Below are positions 24,174 to 32,531 of a stretch of 49,627 nucleotides of DNA, piece by piece (position 1 is the stretch's first letter; each line of letters opens with the position of its first letter). The position numbers and the translations under genes were made by a program. The DNA is from Clostridia bacterium (GTDB lineage: Bacteria; Bacillota; Clostridia; Oscillospirales; CAG-272), in contig JAFWAA010000063.1 in the NCBI GenBank assembly GCA_017507905.1, positions 1-49,627 on the forward strand. The letters run 5' to 3'. A model generated the notes under the pieces. That model did not search any database. It saw only the letters and a program-made list of their open reading frames with translations, and was not told the origin of the DNA.

Positions 24174-24728
24174 ATGCTTATCACCAAGCCATATCTGCGC
24201 CAGCGAGCCGTGGAGTATGCCGAGCGGTGGGCGCTTGGGCGCAATCCGCTCTTTGCGGATTTCAGCGAGATCGGCGGCAACTGCACCAATTTTGTTTCCC
24301 AATGCCTTCTTGCGGGGAGCTGTGTGATGAACTACACCCCCGACTTTGGGTGGTACTACGTTTCCCTTGAGGAGCGCGCGCCTGCCTGGAGCGGAGTGGA
24401 ATTTCTGTACGATTTTCTCACGGGGGCGGAGGGCTTTGCGGCGGCGAACGGCGGTGTCGGTCCGTATGCCTCGGTCGTTCCGCTCGAGGCGGCGGAGATC
24501 GGAGACGTGCTCCAATACGCCAACCGAAGCGGAGATTGGTATCACACCGTTCTGGTCACGGATATCCGTGACGGTGAGATCTTTGTGTCAGCGCAATCCA
24601 ACGATGCGCTCAACCGTCCGATCTCCTCCTACGGCTTTGCCCAGGCGAGATGCCTGCACGTCGAGGGCGTGCGCATCGAGATGAATGACGACCGTTGTTA
24701 TCAGATCCTTCTCTCGGGCGGATTTTGA
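24174..24728 (+). CDS. Putative amidase-domain (amidase_6) protein
   Basis: A 184-residue protein matching the NlpC/P60-like putative amidase domain family. The likely catalytic cysteine lies in GGNCTNFVSQCLLAG near residue 36, and the histidine in WYHTVLVTDI; SAQSNDALNRPISSY is also typical. No signal peptide or membrane segment is present, so it would act in the cytoplasm or in the mother cell. A strong AAGGAGG site precedes the ATG. The sequence CATATACT, like a SigE -10, lies 37 bases upstream, and relatives occur in spore formers, so a sporulation role is possible. Substrate unknown. Confidence 0.85.
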   Translation: MLITKPYLRQRAVEYAERWALGRNPLFADFSEIGGNCTNFVSQCLLAGSCVMNYTPDFGWYYVSLEERAPAWSGVEFLYDFLTGAEGFAAANGGVGPYASVVPLEAAEIGDVLQYANRSGDWYHTVLVTDIRDGEIFVSAQSNDALNRPISSYGFAQARCLHVEGVRIEMNDDRCYQILLSGGF

Positions 24729-24856
24729 CGGCGGAAGGGGAGGTATCCTGTGGGCGGGGAATGCATAGCAAAGCCGTGCTTGGGGAAAACTGGGGATAGA
24801 GCAGGCGGTCTTGGCGGAAGCGCTCGCGCCTGCGGTTACGGAAAGGACGGTTTGGC

Positions 24857-25504
24857 ATGAAGCTGTTTTTGGATAGTGCAGACAAGGAGGAGGTTCGCCT
24901 TGCCGCAGAGCTTGGCGTGATCGCGGGGGTGACGACCAATCCCACCCTGATCGCAAAGGAGGGGCAGGATCTGCGCGAAACGGTTCGCACGCTCGCCACC
25001 CTCGTGGACGGACCGATCAGCGCCGAGGTGGTGGCCGAGGATGCGGAGGGCATGATCGAGGAGGGGAAAGAGCTTGCGGCGATCCACCCGAGCGTGGTGA
25101 TCAAGCTGCCCATCGGGCTTGAGGGGCTTCGCGCAACGAAAGAGCTTAGTCGTCAAGGGATCAAGACCAACGTCACGCTGGTCTTCAGCATCGCGCAGGC
25201 GTTGCTTGCCGCGCGTGCGGGCGCGACCTACGTCAGCCCCTTCGTCGGACGTCTGGACGATCTTTCCGCCGACGGTGCCTCCTTGGTGCGAGACATTGCC
25301 GACGTTTTCACGGGGCATAGCATTCCCACCGAGATCATCGCGGCCAGCATTCGCAGTCCGCAGGACGTGGCCGATGCGGCGTGTGCCGGCGCGCATATCG
25401 CGACCGTGCCTTATCGCGTGCTTCTGCAAATGGCCGCGCATCCGCTGACCGATCTCGGGCTTGCGCGCTTTCGGAAGGATTGGAAGGACGCCTTTGGCAA
25501 ATAA
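24857..25504 (+). CDS. Transaldolase / fructose-6-phosphate aldolase family
   Basis: A small class I aldolase-fold enzyme. The 215-residue product fits the short TalC/MipB subfamily: [13 protein letters not shown] at the start, [13 protein letters not shown], the Schiff-base lysine K83 in [11 protein letters not shown], then [26 protein letters not shown] and [10 protein letters not shown]. It could act as transaldolase in the pentose phosphate pathway or as fructose-6-phosphate aldolase; the sequence alone does not decide. It is followed by a hairpin shared with the convergent murA gene. SD GGAAAGGACG lies upstream. Confidence 0.94.
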   Translation: MKLFLDSADKEEVRLAAELGVIAGVTTNPTLIAKEGQDLRETVRTLATLVDGPISAEVVAEDAEGMIEEGKELAAIHPSVVIKLPIGLEGLRATKELSRQGIKTNVTLVFSIAQALLAARAGATYVSPFVGRLDDLSADGASLVRDIADVFTGHSIPTEIIAASIRSPQDVADAACAGAHIATVPYRVLLQMAAHPLTDLGLARFRKDWKDAFGK

Positions 25505-25549
25505 AAAAGCGCCGTTCTCAAGGAAAAGAGAACGGCACTTTTTCTTTTA
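25503..25549. terminator. Bidirectional terminator between the transaldolase gene and murA
   Basis: GCCGTTCTC (25511-25519) and GAGAACGGC (25528-25536) with an eight-base loop. An A-run lies on the left and a T-run on the right, so it serves both converging genes. Confidence 0.88.
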
Positions 25550-25558
25550 CGGGTTATT

Positions 25559-26824
25559 CTACGGGCATTCGATCTCCTCGATGTCCGCGCCCAGCATACG
25601 GAACTTGTGAACGATATCCACGTAGCCGCGCTTGATGTACTGCACACCGCCGATCTCGGTCCTTCCCTCGGCGGCAAGGCCTGCGATGATCAACGCCGCG
25701 CCTGCCCGCAGGTCCATCGCGTCCACGGGGGCGCCCATGAGGCGGTTTCCGCCCGAGAAGGTGGCAGATCGGCTATCCACCATGATGAGCGCGCCCATCT
25801 TGCGCAGCTCCTCCACGTAGCGGAAGCGGTTCTCCCAAACTCTCTCCTGGATACAGCTGATGTTGCTGGCCATGCAGAGAAGGGGCGCAAACTGCGGGTG
25901 CATATCGGTGGGAAAGCCCGGGTAGGGCAGGGTTGTGATGTTGACGCCGCGAAGCTCTCCCGTGGAACGAACCAGGATCGAGTCGTCGCTCTCCTCCACC
26001 TGAACGCCCATCTCGGTCAGCTTTGCGGTCACGCTCTCCACGTGCTTGGGGATCACCGAGCGGATCTGCACCCAGCCTCCCGTTGCCGCGGCGGCCACCA
26101 TAAAGGTGCCTGCCTCGATCATATCGGGAATGATGGTATACACACAGCCGTGCAGGGATTCCACTCCGCGGATCTTGATGACCGAGGTTCCCGCTCCCGT
26201 GATGTTTGCACCGCAGGAGTTGAGGAAGTTGGCCAGGTCAACGATGTGCGGCTCGCGTGCGGCGTTGTCGATCACGGTGGTGCCCTTTGCCAGTGTAGCG
26301 GCGAGGATCACGTTCACGGTCGCGCCGACCGATACCACGTCAAAATAGACCGAATTGCCCGTAAGACCGTTCTCGGCCTGCAGGCGGATGTAGCCGTTGT
26401 CCTGCTTGATCACGGCACCGAGAGCCTCAAAGCCCTTGATGTGCTGGTCGATCGGACGGGTTCCGAAATCGCATCCGCCCGGCCAGCCCACGGTGGCCTT
26501 GTGAAAGCGGCCAAGCTCAGCGCCAAGCAGATAGGTCGAGCCGCGCAGACGCTTGACCAGCTCGAGCGGCGAGGAGCCCTGGCAGAGGTTCTTGGTATCG
26601 ATGCGGATGGCGCCGTCGCTTCTTTTGGAAATATCCGCGCCCATGGCCTCCAGGATCTGCAGGGAGATCGTGATGTCACTGACGTCGGGAATGTTATTCA
26701 GAACGCAGGTCCCTTTCACGAGGATGGTCGCAAAGAGGATCGGGAGGGCCGCGTTTTTCATTCCGCTGACGGTGATCTCGCCGTGCAGGGGCTGGCCTCC
26801 TCGGATCAGAATTTTCGTTGGCAT
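25559..26824 (-). CDS. murA: UDP-GlcNAc 1-carboxyvinyltransferase MurA
   Basis: MurA transfers enolpyruvate from PEP to UDP-GlcNAc, the first committed step of peptidoglycan synthesis and the fosfomycin target. The 421-residue protein starts KILIRGGQPLHGEITVSG, then GMKNAALPILFA, and has the active-site C118 in WPGGCDFGTRPIDQHIKG. The normal Cys predicts fosfomycin sensitivity at the target level. FPTDMHPQFAPLLCMA lies near the C-terminus. The ATG at 26824 is the only suitable start; its ribosome site is weak (GTGGA), with a better AAGGAG further upstream. Many Firmicutes have two paralogues, murAA and murAB, and I cannot tell which this is. It lies apart from the dcw cluster. Confidence 0.95.
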   Translation of the reverse strand: MPTKILIRGGQPLHGEITVSGMKNAALPILFATILVKGTCVLNNIPDVSDITISLQILEAMGADISKRSDGAIRIDTKNLCQGSSPLELVKRLRGSTYLLGAELGRFHKATVGWPGGCDFGTRPIDQHIKGFEALGAVIKQDNGYIRLQAENGLTGNSVYFDVVSVGATVNVILAATLAKGTTVIDNAAREPHIVDLANFLNSCGANITGAGTSVIKIRGVESLHGCVYTIIPDMIEAGTFMVAAAATGGWVQIRSVIPKHVESVTAKLTEMGVQVEESDDSILVRSTGELRGVNITTLPYPGFPTDMHPQFAPLLCMASNISCIQERVWENRFRYVEELRKMGALIMVDSRSATFSGGNRLMGAPVDAMDLRAGAALIIAGLAAEGRTEIGGVQYIKRGYVDIVHKFRMLGADIEEIECP

Positions 26825-26880
26825 AGTTCCACTCTCGGGAAGTCGGCTTCCCGCTCCTTCTTTGTGAATTGACGTTCGTC

Positions 26881-26913
26881 GATCAGGCAAGCGCCAAAGG
26901 GCGCGCCCTGATC
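26881..26913 (-). promoter_or_regulatory. Leader hairpin of murA
   Basis: GATCAGG/CCTGATC arms enclose GCGCC/GGCGC. It would sit at the extreme 5' end of the transcript from the 26927 promoter. It may only protect the RNA end; no T-tract follows. Confidence 0.55.
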
Positions 26914-26926
26914 CTTCTCTGTACTC

Positions 26927-26955
26927 ATTATACCATAGAATTTTGCAAAAGGAAA
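26927..26955 (-). promoter_or_regulatory. Probable promoter of murA
   Basis: On the minus strand a perfect TATAAT with extended TGG before it, and a poor -35 (TTTCCT) 17 bases upstream. Confidence 0.6.
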
Positions 26956-27040
26956 GTTCTATTTTCCGTTTTTTGCAAAAAAAATGCGAAAAAGCAGGCT
27001 GATCCCGCAAAAGCAGTATATGCCTTGGGGGAGGTGCGCG

Positions 27041-28204
27041 TTACTCTTTTGCCGCGCGGTAGTAGGCCACGGCAAGATCCACCACGAGGTTGTAGCTTTT
27101 CGTGCCCTGGGGCGCGCCCTGGGAGGTGAGATAGCCGTTGTTGACCGATTCGCTTACCGATGCCGCAACGTTGTCGCGGTAGCGCTCAAAAAATGCACGG
27201 TAGGCCACGCGCTCCTGCTTGACCTCCTCCGAGAGAGAGGCCGCACTCTTGCGATACAGCTCGCGATCCGCCGAATAAAGGGCGGAGGCCACGTACTCGT
27301 AGACGTTGAGGTAGCCGCTGTATCGGATATAGGGATCGTCCGACTCCAGGCAGACGAGGAACGCGACGAAGTTTGCCTCATCCTCGCGTGCGATGCCGCG
27401 CTGATGCGCCAGCTCGTGGGCGGCGGTAAAGGGAACGGTGTAATCGGGGAAGTGGACGTTGATGTTCGCCTCACCTGTAAAGAAGGTATACACCCCCGTA
27501 ATGTGCGTATAGGACATCGGTTCGCTCAGCATCACCGGCTTGACGCGGCTGTAAAAGGTGTCGATAAAGGGATAGCGCTCATGCACGCGGTCGTAGGCGA
27601 GGAGCAGCTTGCGGTTCATTTCGCCGTAGGAATAGGGCATTACCGTGCTGCCGCTTTCGTCGGCGTTCAGCTCTGCCGAGAGGGCGTTCAGCTCGCGGAC
27701 GAGGATCTCTGCGGTGTCGGCAAGCTCCTCGCGGCTCACCTTTTCACGCGCGAGCTCCAGTTTGTCGGCAAGGGGGGTGGCAAAGTAGCCTGCGGCAAAG
27801 CTCCAGACAAAGAGGATCCCCACCGTGACGGCGACCGAGAAAAGGATCCCGAGATAGACCAGCATGGAGCGGCGGCTGTCGCAGTAGTGGCGGTAGGCCA
27901 CAACGACGAGCAGGACCAGCAAAAGCGGAATGGAGAGAAGGAGCAGCTCCGCAAGGGAGAGGGGCAGCCAGGCCGTCAGATAGGCCAAGATGCGGCGCAC
28001 GGCGGCGCCGACCGTTCCGTTAAAGAAGTCGGCAAAGGGGACGCTGACGCGGAAAAGCACGTAGAGGATCAGGCTGATCCCGCCCAGGATATAGAGGACT
28101 GTGCAGGCGAGGGGCAGCTTCTTTTTGGGCGTCTGCGTCAGTACTTCTTCCATTCCCGTTTCCGACACGGGAGTTTGCATTTCGGTTTGCGGATCGGTGT
28201 TCAT
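27041..28204 (-). CDS. DUF3810 membrane zinc metalloprotease-like protein
   Basis: A 387-residue protein with a Thr/Glu-rich cytoplasmic start, three hydrophobic segments (about residues 31-52, 76-103 and 115-140) and a soluble C-terminal half. That half carries HELAHQRG (H263-E-L-A-H267) with a downstream EDEANFVAFL helix, a gluzincin-like zinc-peptidase arrangement found in DUF3810. The ATG overlaps the rluA-type stop by four bases, so the pair is translationally coupled. The active domain would lie outside the membrane. Substrate unknown; a role in envelope protein quality control would be a guess. Confidence 0.88.
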   Translation of the reverse strand: MNTDPQTEMQTPVSETGMEEVLTQTPKKKLPLACTVLYILGGISLILYVLFRVSVPFADFFNGTVGAAVRRILAYLTAWLPLSLAELLLLSIPLLLVLLVVVAYRHYCDSRRSMLVYLGILFSVAVTVGILFVWSFAAGYFATPLADKLELAREKVSREELADTAEILVRELNALSAELNADESGSTVMPYSYGEMNRKLLLAYDRVHERYPFIDTFYSRVKPVMLSEPMSYTHITGVYTFFTGEANINVHFPDYTVPFTAAHELAHQRGIAREDEANFVAFLVCLESDDPYIRYSGYLNVYEYVASALYSADRELYRKSAASLSEEVKQERVAYRAFFERYRDNVAASVSESVNNGYLTSQGAPQGTKSYNLVVDLAVAYYRAAKE

Positions 28205-29145
28205 AAAAGCTCCTTATCTTCTTGGGCGCGGATCGCGTCGATCCCCTGCGGCAAAAGCTGCAAAAGGGCCTGCTCCATATCGGAGGGAAGGGGGGCGCGA
28301 AGGGTCAAGCGCTCGTGCGTTGTTGGGTGCGGGAAGGAGAGGGTGTAGGCGTGCAGGGCGTGGCGCGGAATGACGGGGCTTTCCTGCCCGTAGAGATCGT
28401 CGCCGAGAATGGGATGCCCGATCGAGGCAAAATGCAAGCGGAGCTGGTGGGTGCGCCCCGTGATGGGATGCGCCATGACCAGCGAGTATCCGTTTCCGCG
28501 GCAAAGCACGCGGTATTCGGTCAGGGAAGGATCGGCGTCGGGAGCATCGGGCGAGCAGACCTCGCGCAGGATAATGCTTTGCGCCGTGCGGTGCAGACAG
28601 CGGTCGATGCGTCCGCTCTCCTCGGCAAGCTCTCCTTCCAGAATGGCAAGGTAGGTCTTTTGGATCTCTCCGCCCTGCAGAGCGCGGGTCAGCTTGCCTG
28701 CGCTGAGCTTGTTCCGCGCGATCAGCAAAAGTCCGCTGGTGTTGCGGTCAAGGCGGTTGATGGGGCGAAAGACGAACGCGCCGCCGAGATGGCGGTAGCG
28801 AAAGGCGAGGGCGTTTGCCACGGTGTCGCCGTAATGGTCGCGCGAGGGGTGTGTGGGCATATCGGCAGGCTTTGCGGGCACCACCAGATCCTCGTCCTCG
28901 TACAGCACGTCGAGCGGAAGCTCCACGGGCAGAAGGGCGTCGTTTTTCTCTTTGTCCTCGGTGGCCACCTCAAGCCGCTCTCCGGGCTGCAGGCGGTAGC
29001 GCACGGTGCGGTGCTCTCCGTCCACCAGGATCCCGTCCTCGCGGTATTTTAAGTACTTGAGCATCTTGGTCGAGGGGGAAAGCTCGCGGCGCAAAAAGGC
29101 CAGGACGGTCACGTCCCGATCTTGCTCGGTAATGATGAATTGCAT
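28201..29145 (-). CDS. RluA-family pseudouridine synthase
   Basis: Converts uridine to pseudouridine in rRNA or tRNA. The 314-residue protein has an S4-like N-terminus (VLAFLRRELSPSTKMLKYLK) and the catalytic domain with VVPAKPADMPTHPS. The active-site loop reads FRPINRLDRNTSGLLL, with catalytic D133; the usual H-R-L-D-K is here N-R-L-D-R. The binding-site sequence PITGRTHQLRLHFASIGHPILGD follows. GGAGG lies six bases before the ATG. It leads a two-gene operon with the DUF3810 gene. The exact target base cannot be told from the sequence. Confidence 0.93.
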   Translation of the reverse strand: MQFIITEQDRDVTVLAFLRRELSPSTKMLKYLKYREDGILVDGEHRTVRYRLQPGERLEVATEDKEKNDALLPVELPLDVLYEDEDLVVPAKPADMPTHPSRDHYGDTVANALAFRYRHLGGAFVFRPINRLDRNTSGLLLIARNKLSAGKLTRALQGGEIQKTYLAILEGELAEESGRIDRCLHRTAQSIILREVCSPDAPDADPSLTEYRVLCRGNGYSLVMAHPITGRTHQLRLHFASIGHPILGDDLYGQESPVIPRHALHAYTLSFPHPTTHERLTLRAPLPSDMEQALLQLLPQGIDAIRAQEDKELL

Positions 29146-29186
29146 ACGGCGCCTCCTCTCCCATCTCTGCTTGCTCCTTACCGTTT

Positions 29187-29215
29187 ATTATAGCATTTTT
29201 CCGTCCGGTTTACAA
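29187..29215 (-). promoter_or_regulatory. Sigma-A promoter of the pseudouridine synthase operon
   Basis: On the minus strand: TTGTAA, 17 bases, TATAAT with TGC before it. Confidence 0.82.
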
Positions 29216-29266
29216 GGGATTTTTCCCGCAAGAATGGAAATAATGTATGAATTCTCGCAAATGCCC

Positions 29267-29295
29267 TTGCGAAGGGGCGGATTTTGTGGTACAAT
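29267..29295 (+). promoter_or_regulatory. Sigma-A promoter of the leucine-rich-repeat lipoprotein gene
   Basis: TTGCGA, 17 bases, TACAAT with TGG before it; leader about 30 bases. Confidence 0.75.
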
Positions 29296-29331
29296 AGGGC
29301 AGACGTTATTTTTTGGAAAGGACGGATACGC

Positions 29332-30732
29332 ATGAAGTCTGTACGCTTTTGGTCGGCTTTGCTCTCTCTCCTGCTGCTTCTTCTCCCGCTCGTCTCCTGT
29401 CGGGGCGGAGAGGAGCCCATCGGAGAGCCCGAGCCGCTTGCTCCTCTGGAAAAGCCCCGCGCGATCCCTGCCATTGAGGAGGTCACGGGATACGGAAATT
29501 CGCCCGCATGGACCGACGCTACGGCAAGCGATCTGACCTATACGGCCGTGGAGGGGGGCGTTTCGATCACGGGATACGTGGGCGAGGCCGGGGCCCTTCG
29601 CATTCCCGATGCTCTTGACGGACAGCGCGTCCTTGCGATCGCGGACGGCGCCTTTGCCGAAACCGAGCTGACGGCGCTCAGCCTGCCCGATTCGCTTTTG
29701 CACATCGGCGAGGGGATCCTCTCGGGGGCCTCGGCGCTTACCTATCTGCACACGCCCTTCTTGGGCAAGACGCCCGATGCGGAGCAGTTTGCCGGGTACC
29801 TCTTTGGCGCCCTGCGCTACACCGACAATTCGCTGAAGGTTCCCACAACGCTCAAAACGCTCTCGCTTGGCGGCGTGCTGACCGCCCTTCCTGCCTACAC
29901 CCTCTTTGATTGCAACGATCTTGAGGCGATCCTGCTCCCGCAGACGATCACCTCGGTGGGGAATTTCGCCTTTTACAGCTGCAAGCGGCTTCGCTATATT
30001 CCCCTTGACGGTCTTCAGGAGATCGGGGAATACGCCTTCCATTCCTGCTCTGCGCTGACCGTTCTTACGCTTGGCGAGGAGCTGAACTCGATCGGCATCG
30101 GCGCCTTTGAGGGCTGTAACGCGATTCGCCGCATGACGCTCCCCTTTATCGGAGGGGGAAGCGAGGAGAATGCCTATCTGGGCTATATCTTCGGCGCCGC
30201 CGTTCCCGAATTCTCCCGCGGCTACTATCCCGAGGAGCTGAGCGAGATCATTCTGTCGGACGCTTGCTCCGCGATCGGGACGGACGCCTTTTACGAGTGC
30301 CTGTCGCTTGCCGCAGTCCGCCTCTCGGCCAATACCGAGCGCATTGGTCCGCGCGCCTTTTACGGGTGCATCAACCTGCGCGCGATCGATCTGCCGGGTG
30401 CGCTGACCGAGATCGGGGATAACGCCTTTCTGTATTGCTACTATCTCGAAAGCGTTACCTTTGACGAGCGTATGGCGTCCTTAACGATCGGCATCAATGC
30501 CTTTGCCTTCTGCCGCTCGCTTACGGAGCTTGCTCTGCCGACGGCGCTTGCCGCGATCCCCGACTCCTGCTTTGCCTCGTGTGATGCGCTTGTGCGGATC
30601 GACCTTGGCGGCGTGGGCAGCGTGGGCAAAAATGCCTTCCGCGGCTGTGCCGCCCTCAGGAGCGCTTCGGCGCGGGAGGGAATTGCGCTGGCTGACGGAA
30701 ATCAGCGGCTTGCCGAAAGCCTTTCCCAGTAA
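29332..30732 (+). CDS. BspA-type leucine-rich-repeat lipoprotein
   Basis: A 466-residue surface protein. The N-terminus is a lipoprotein signal (MKSVRFWSALLSLLLLLLPL, then the lipobox VSC), so it is predicted to be lipid-anchored at the outer membrane face. The rest is made of LRR_5-type repeats with the phrase IGxxAFxxCxxL (for example VGNFAFYSCKRL, IGEYAFHSCSAL, IGPRAFYGCINL, IGDNAFLYCYYL). Such proteins often bind host or matrix proteins in gut bacteria, but the ligand here is unknown. The first 70 residues after the lipobox are a Pro/Glu-rich linker. SD AAAGGACG precedes the ATG. Confidence 0.9.
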   Translation: MKSVRFWSALLSLLLLLLPLVSCRGGEEPIGEPEPLAPLEKPRAIPAIEEVTGYGNSPAWTDATASDLTYTAVEGGVSITGYVGEAGALRIPDALDGQRVLAIADGAFAETELTALSLPDSLLHIGEGILSGASALTYLHTPFLGKTPDAEQFAGYLFGALRYTDNSLKVPTTLKTLSLGGVLTALPAYTLFDCNDLEAILLPQTITSVGNFAFYSCKRLRYIPLDGLQEIGEYAFHSCSALTVLTLGEELNSIGIGAFEGCNAIRRMTLPFIGGGSEENAYLGYIFGAAVPEFSRGYYPEELSEIILSDACSAIGTDAFYECLSLAAVRLSANTERIGPRAFYGCINLRAIDLPGALTEIGDNAFLYCYYLESVTFDERMASLTIGINAFAFCRSLTELALPTALAAIPDSCFASCDALVRIDLGGVGSVGKNAFRGCAALRSASAREGIALADGNQRLAESLSQ

Positions 30733-30743
30733 CCCCAAAATGA

Positions 30744-30789
30744 AGCGGGGCTGTCTCAACCTTGTGCTTGAGACAGCCCCGCTTTTTTT
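30744..30789. terminator. Bidirectional terminator, LRR lipoprotein / spoIIIAH
   Basis: A perfect 16-bp stem (AGCGGGGCTGTCTCAA with its complement) and eight-base loop, followed by seven T on the plus strand. It also lies right after the spoIIIAH stop on the other strand. Confidence 0.92.
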
Positions 30790-30796
30790 GTTGGAT

Positions 30797-31384
30797 TCAT
30801 TTGCCGATGATGGTGATGCCCGAGGGGGTAATGCCGGTCTGCTCGTAGACGATGGCGTTGATCTGGGCGATCTGTGCGGCCTGAAGGCTCTCGGCCTTGA
30901 CCACGATGCAGGCGGTATCGCCGTTCAGCACGGCAACGCATTGCTCAAAGCCCTTGGCCGTGATGAGCGATTCAATGTCCGACTCCTTCTGGATCTCGTC
31001 GGCGATCTGGGAGATGCTGGCGAGGGCCTCGTTCTTCAGCTCCTCGGTGGCGTCCTCGTTGTCGACCACGGCCTGCAGGACCTCAAGGGCCTCGTCACGC
31101 GCCTTCTGGCGGCTGACCTGCGTGGCAGAGAAGTAGCTGTCCTCATCGACCGTGGAGGAGCCTCCGCCAAGGTCATCTGAAACGCTGCCGCTGGGCTTGT
31201 CGTAGCCGTCGTAGCCGTCGCCCGTATCCGGCGAGGAGAAAAGCATCCAGTTGAGCCAGACCGCCGCACCGATCAAGAGCACGGAGCAGGCGATGATCAG
31301 GTTGCGCTTTCCGATCCGTTGGAAAAAGGCCGTTACCTTGCCCTCGCTTTTCACTTCGCTGATTGCTGTGGATGTTTGCTTCAT
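30797..31384 (-). CDS. spoIIIAH: Stage III sporulation protein SpoIIIAH
   Basis: SpoIIIAH is the mother-cell half of the channel that joins SpoIIQ across the two forespore membranes. The 195-residue protein has one membrane span (about residues 27-48, RNLIIACSVLLIGAAVWLNW), a Gly/Ser/Asp linker and the YscJ/FliF-like ring domain (FSATQVSRQKARDEALEVLQ, then ESLITAKGFEQCVAVLN, SGITIIGK at the end). GGAGG lies ten bases before the ATG. It is the last gene of the spoIIIA operon, separated from spoIIIAG by 135 bases that hold no gene. Confidence 0.95.
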   Translation of the reverse strand: MKQTSTAISEVKSEGKVTAFFQRIGKRNLIIACSVLLIGAAVWLNWMLFSSPDTGDGYDGYDKPSGSVSDDLGGGSSTVDEDSYFSATQVSRQKARDEALEVLQAVVDNEDATEELKNEALASISQIADEIQKESDIESLITAKGFEQCVAVLNGDTACIVVKAESLQAAQIAQINAIVYEQTGITPSGITIIGK

Positions 31385-31519
31385 TGATCCGAATCCTCCT
31401 GTGATTTGATTACGCTACACCTTATGACGCCGCAGGGCGGAATATGCCACGCGGTCGGGAGAGGACGAAAATTTTCCGCTTTTTCCATCCGAAAAGGGCG
31501 CATGAGACCGTTTGGAGGA

Positions 31520-32023
31520 TCACGGCCCTCGCTCGGTCACGTGAATGCGCGTGCTGGAAAGGGAAAAGGCCGCGCAGAGCAGGGAGGTCAGCTCCCGACG
31601 CACGGTCGCATTGTCCCCTCCCGTGCAAACGATGGCAATTCCCGTTACCGTGGGAGCGCTCTCGCCAAGATAGAGCGCCTGCGCCGAGGAGCCGCTGCCG
31701 AGAATGACGTAGCTCTCCTTGTCTCCCTCCCATTCGGTGGCGTAGATCGCGGAAAAGCCGCGCTCGAGCGTGACCATCACGCAGACGTTCTCCACGCCCT
31801 TGACCGATTCGCAGAGCTTGCGGATGCGCTCCTCGAGTGCCTCGCGGTAGGCCGTGAGATCCTCCTTTTGCGTGTCGGGAAGGTCCAAAGGGTCCTCCTG
31901 CTTCTTTTCCGCGCTTCCGCCAAAGAGCAGGAGCAGGATCCCAAGGAGCGCCACGAGCAAAAGGATCCAGAGCTTCCCCTTTTGCGGGGCGTCCTCCGAG
32001 GAGGCCTTAAGGAAGGAAAACAT
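31520..32023 (-). CDS. spoIIIAG: Stage III sporulation protein SpoIIIAG
   Basis: SpoIIIAG forms a large ring in the outer forespore membrane with SpoIIIAH. The 167-residue product has one span (residues about 17-35, GKLWILLLVALLGILLLLF) and the ring-building domain with LEERIRKLCESVKGVENVCVMVTLE and PTVTGIAIVCTGGDNATVRRELTSL. It is shorter than the B. subtilis protein, mainly in the region between those blocks. I chose the ATG at 32023, nine bases after AAAGGAG; a TTG at 32032 touches the ribosome site. Confidence 0.94.
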   Translation of the reverse strand: MFSFLKASSEDAPQKGKLWILLLVALLGILLLLFGGSAEKKQEDPLDLPDTQKEDLTAYREALEERIRKLCESVKGVENVCVMVTLERGFSAIYATEWEGDKESYVILGSGSSAQALYLGESAPTVTGIAIVCTGGDNATVRRELTSLLCAAFSLSSTRIHVTERGP

Positions 32024-32038
32024 GGAAATCAACTCCTT

Positions 32039-32515
32039 TCAGGGTTCAATGGCCACGGCGCACTCGCAATCGAGGAGCGAGATGACGTAGTCCTTGATGG
32101 GGGCGGGATCCTTCCAGATGGATCCCCCCGAGAGGATCACGGTCACGCGGCGCGGCAGGAGTTTTTCACCCTCCTGCCAAAGCACCGTGCAGCGCACCGT
32201 TTCGGCGTCCAGATCGCATTCCTCCGAGATGGCGCGGGTCAGCATCGTAACAAAGTAGTCCTTTGAGGCCTCGTTGAGTGCTTGGTCCAGCGCGTCGCGA
32301 TAGTCCTCTGCCTGTTCCTCACGGTCGGGAAGGTGAGGAAGCTCTCCGTTTGCCAGATCCTTTAGCAGAGAGGGAAGCGGCGAGAGGAGCGCGCAGAGCA
32401 GAAAGAGAGAAACGGTCAGCCGCAGGTATTTGGAGACGCCGCCCGAGGGGGAGAGCAGACCGATGAGTGCGCCTACGGCCGATGCGGCAAGGATCGAAAG
32501 GGAATAGCCTTCCAC
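32039..32515 (-). CDS. spoIIIAF: Stage III sporulation protein SpoIIIAF
   Basis: A 158-residue membrane protein of the SpoIIIA secretion-like complex. Two hydrophobic segments near the N-terminus (LSILAASAVGALIGLLSP and YLRLTVSLFLLCALLSPLP) precede a soluble ring-like domain. The start is GTG at 32515, ten bases after GGAGG. Order and spacing (16 bases after spoIIIAE, 15 before spoIIIAG) support the call more strongly than the sequence, which varies among species. Confidence 0.9.
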   Translation of the reverse strand: MEGYSLSILAASAVGALIGLLSPSGGVSKYLRLTVSLFLLCALLSPLPSLLKDLANGELPHLPDREEQAEDYRDALDQALNEASKDYFVTMLTRAISEECDLDAETVRCTVLWQEGEKLLPRRVTVILSGGSIWKDPAPIKDYVISLLDCECAVAIEP

Positions 32516-32531
32516 AACGCGTTGTCCTCCT

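Noticed and set aside
26975..27040. Terminator after the DUF3810 gene
   Set aside because: T-rich on the minus strand but I could not find a convincing stem before the T-run.
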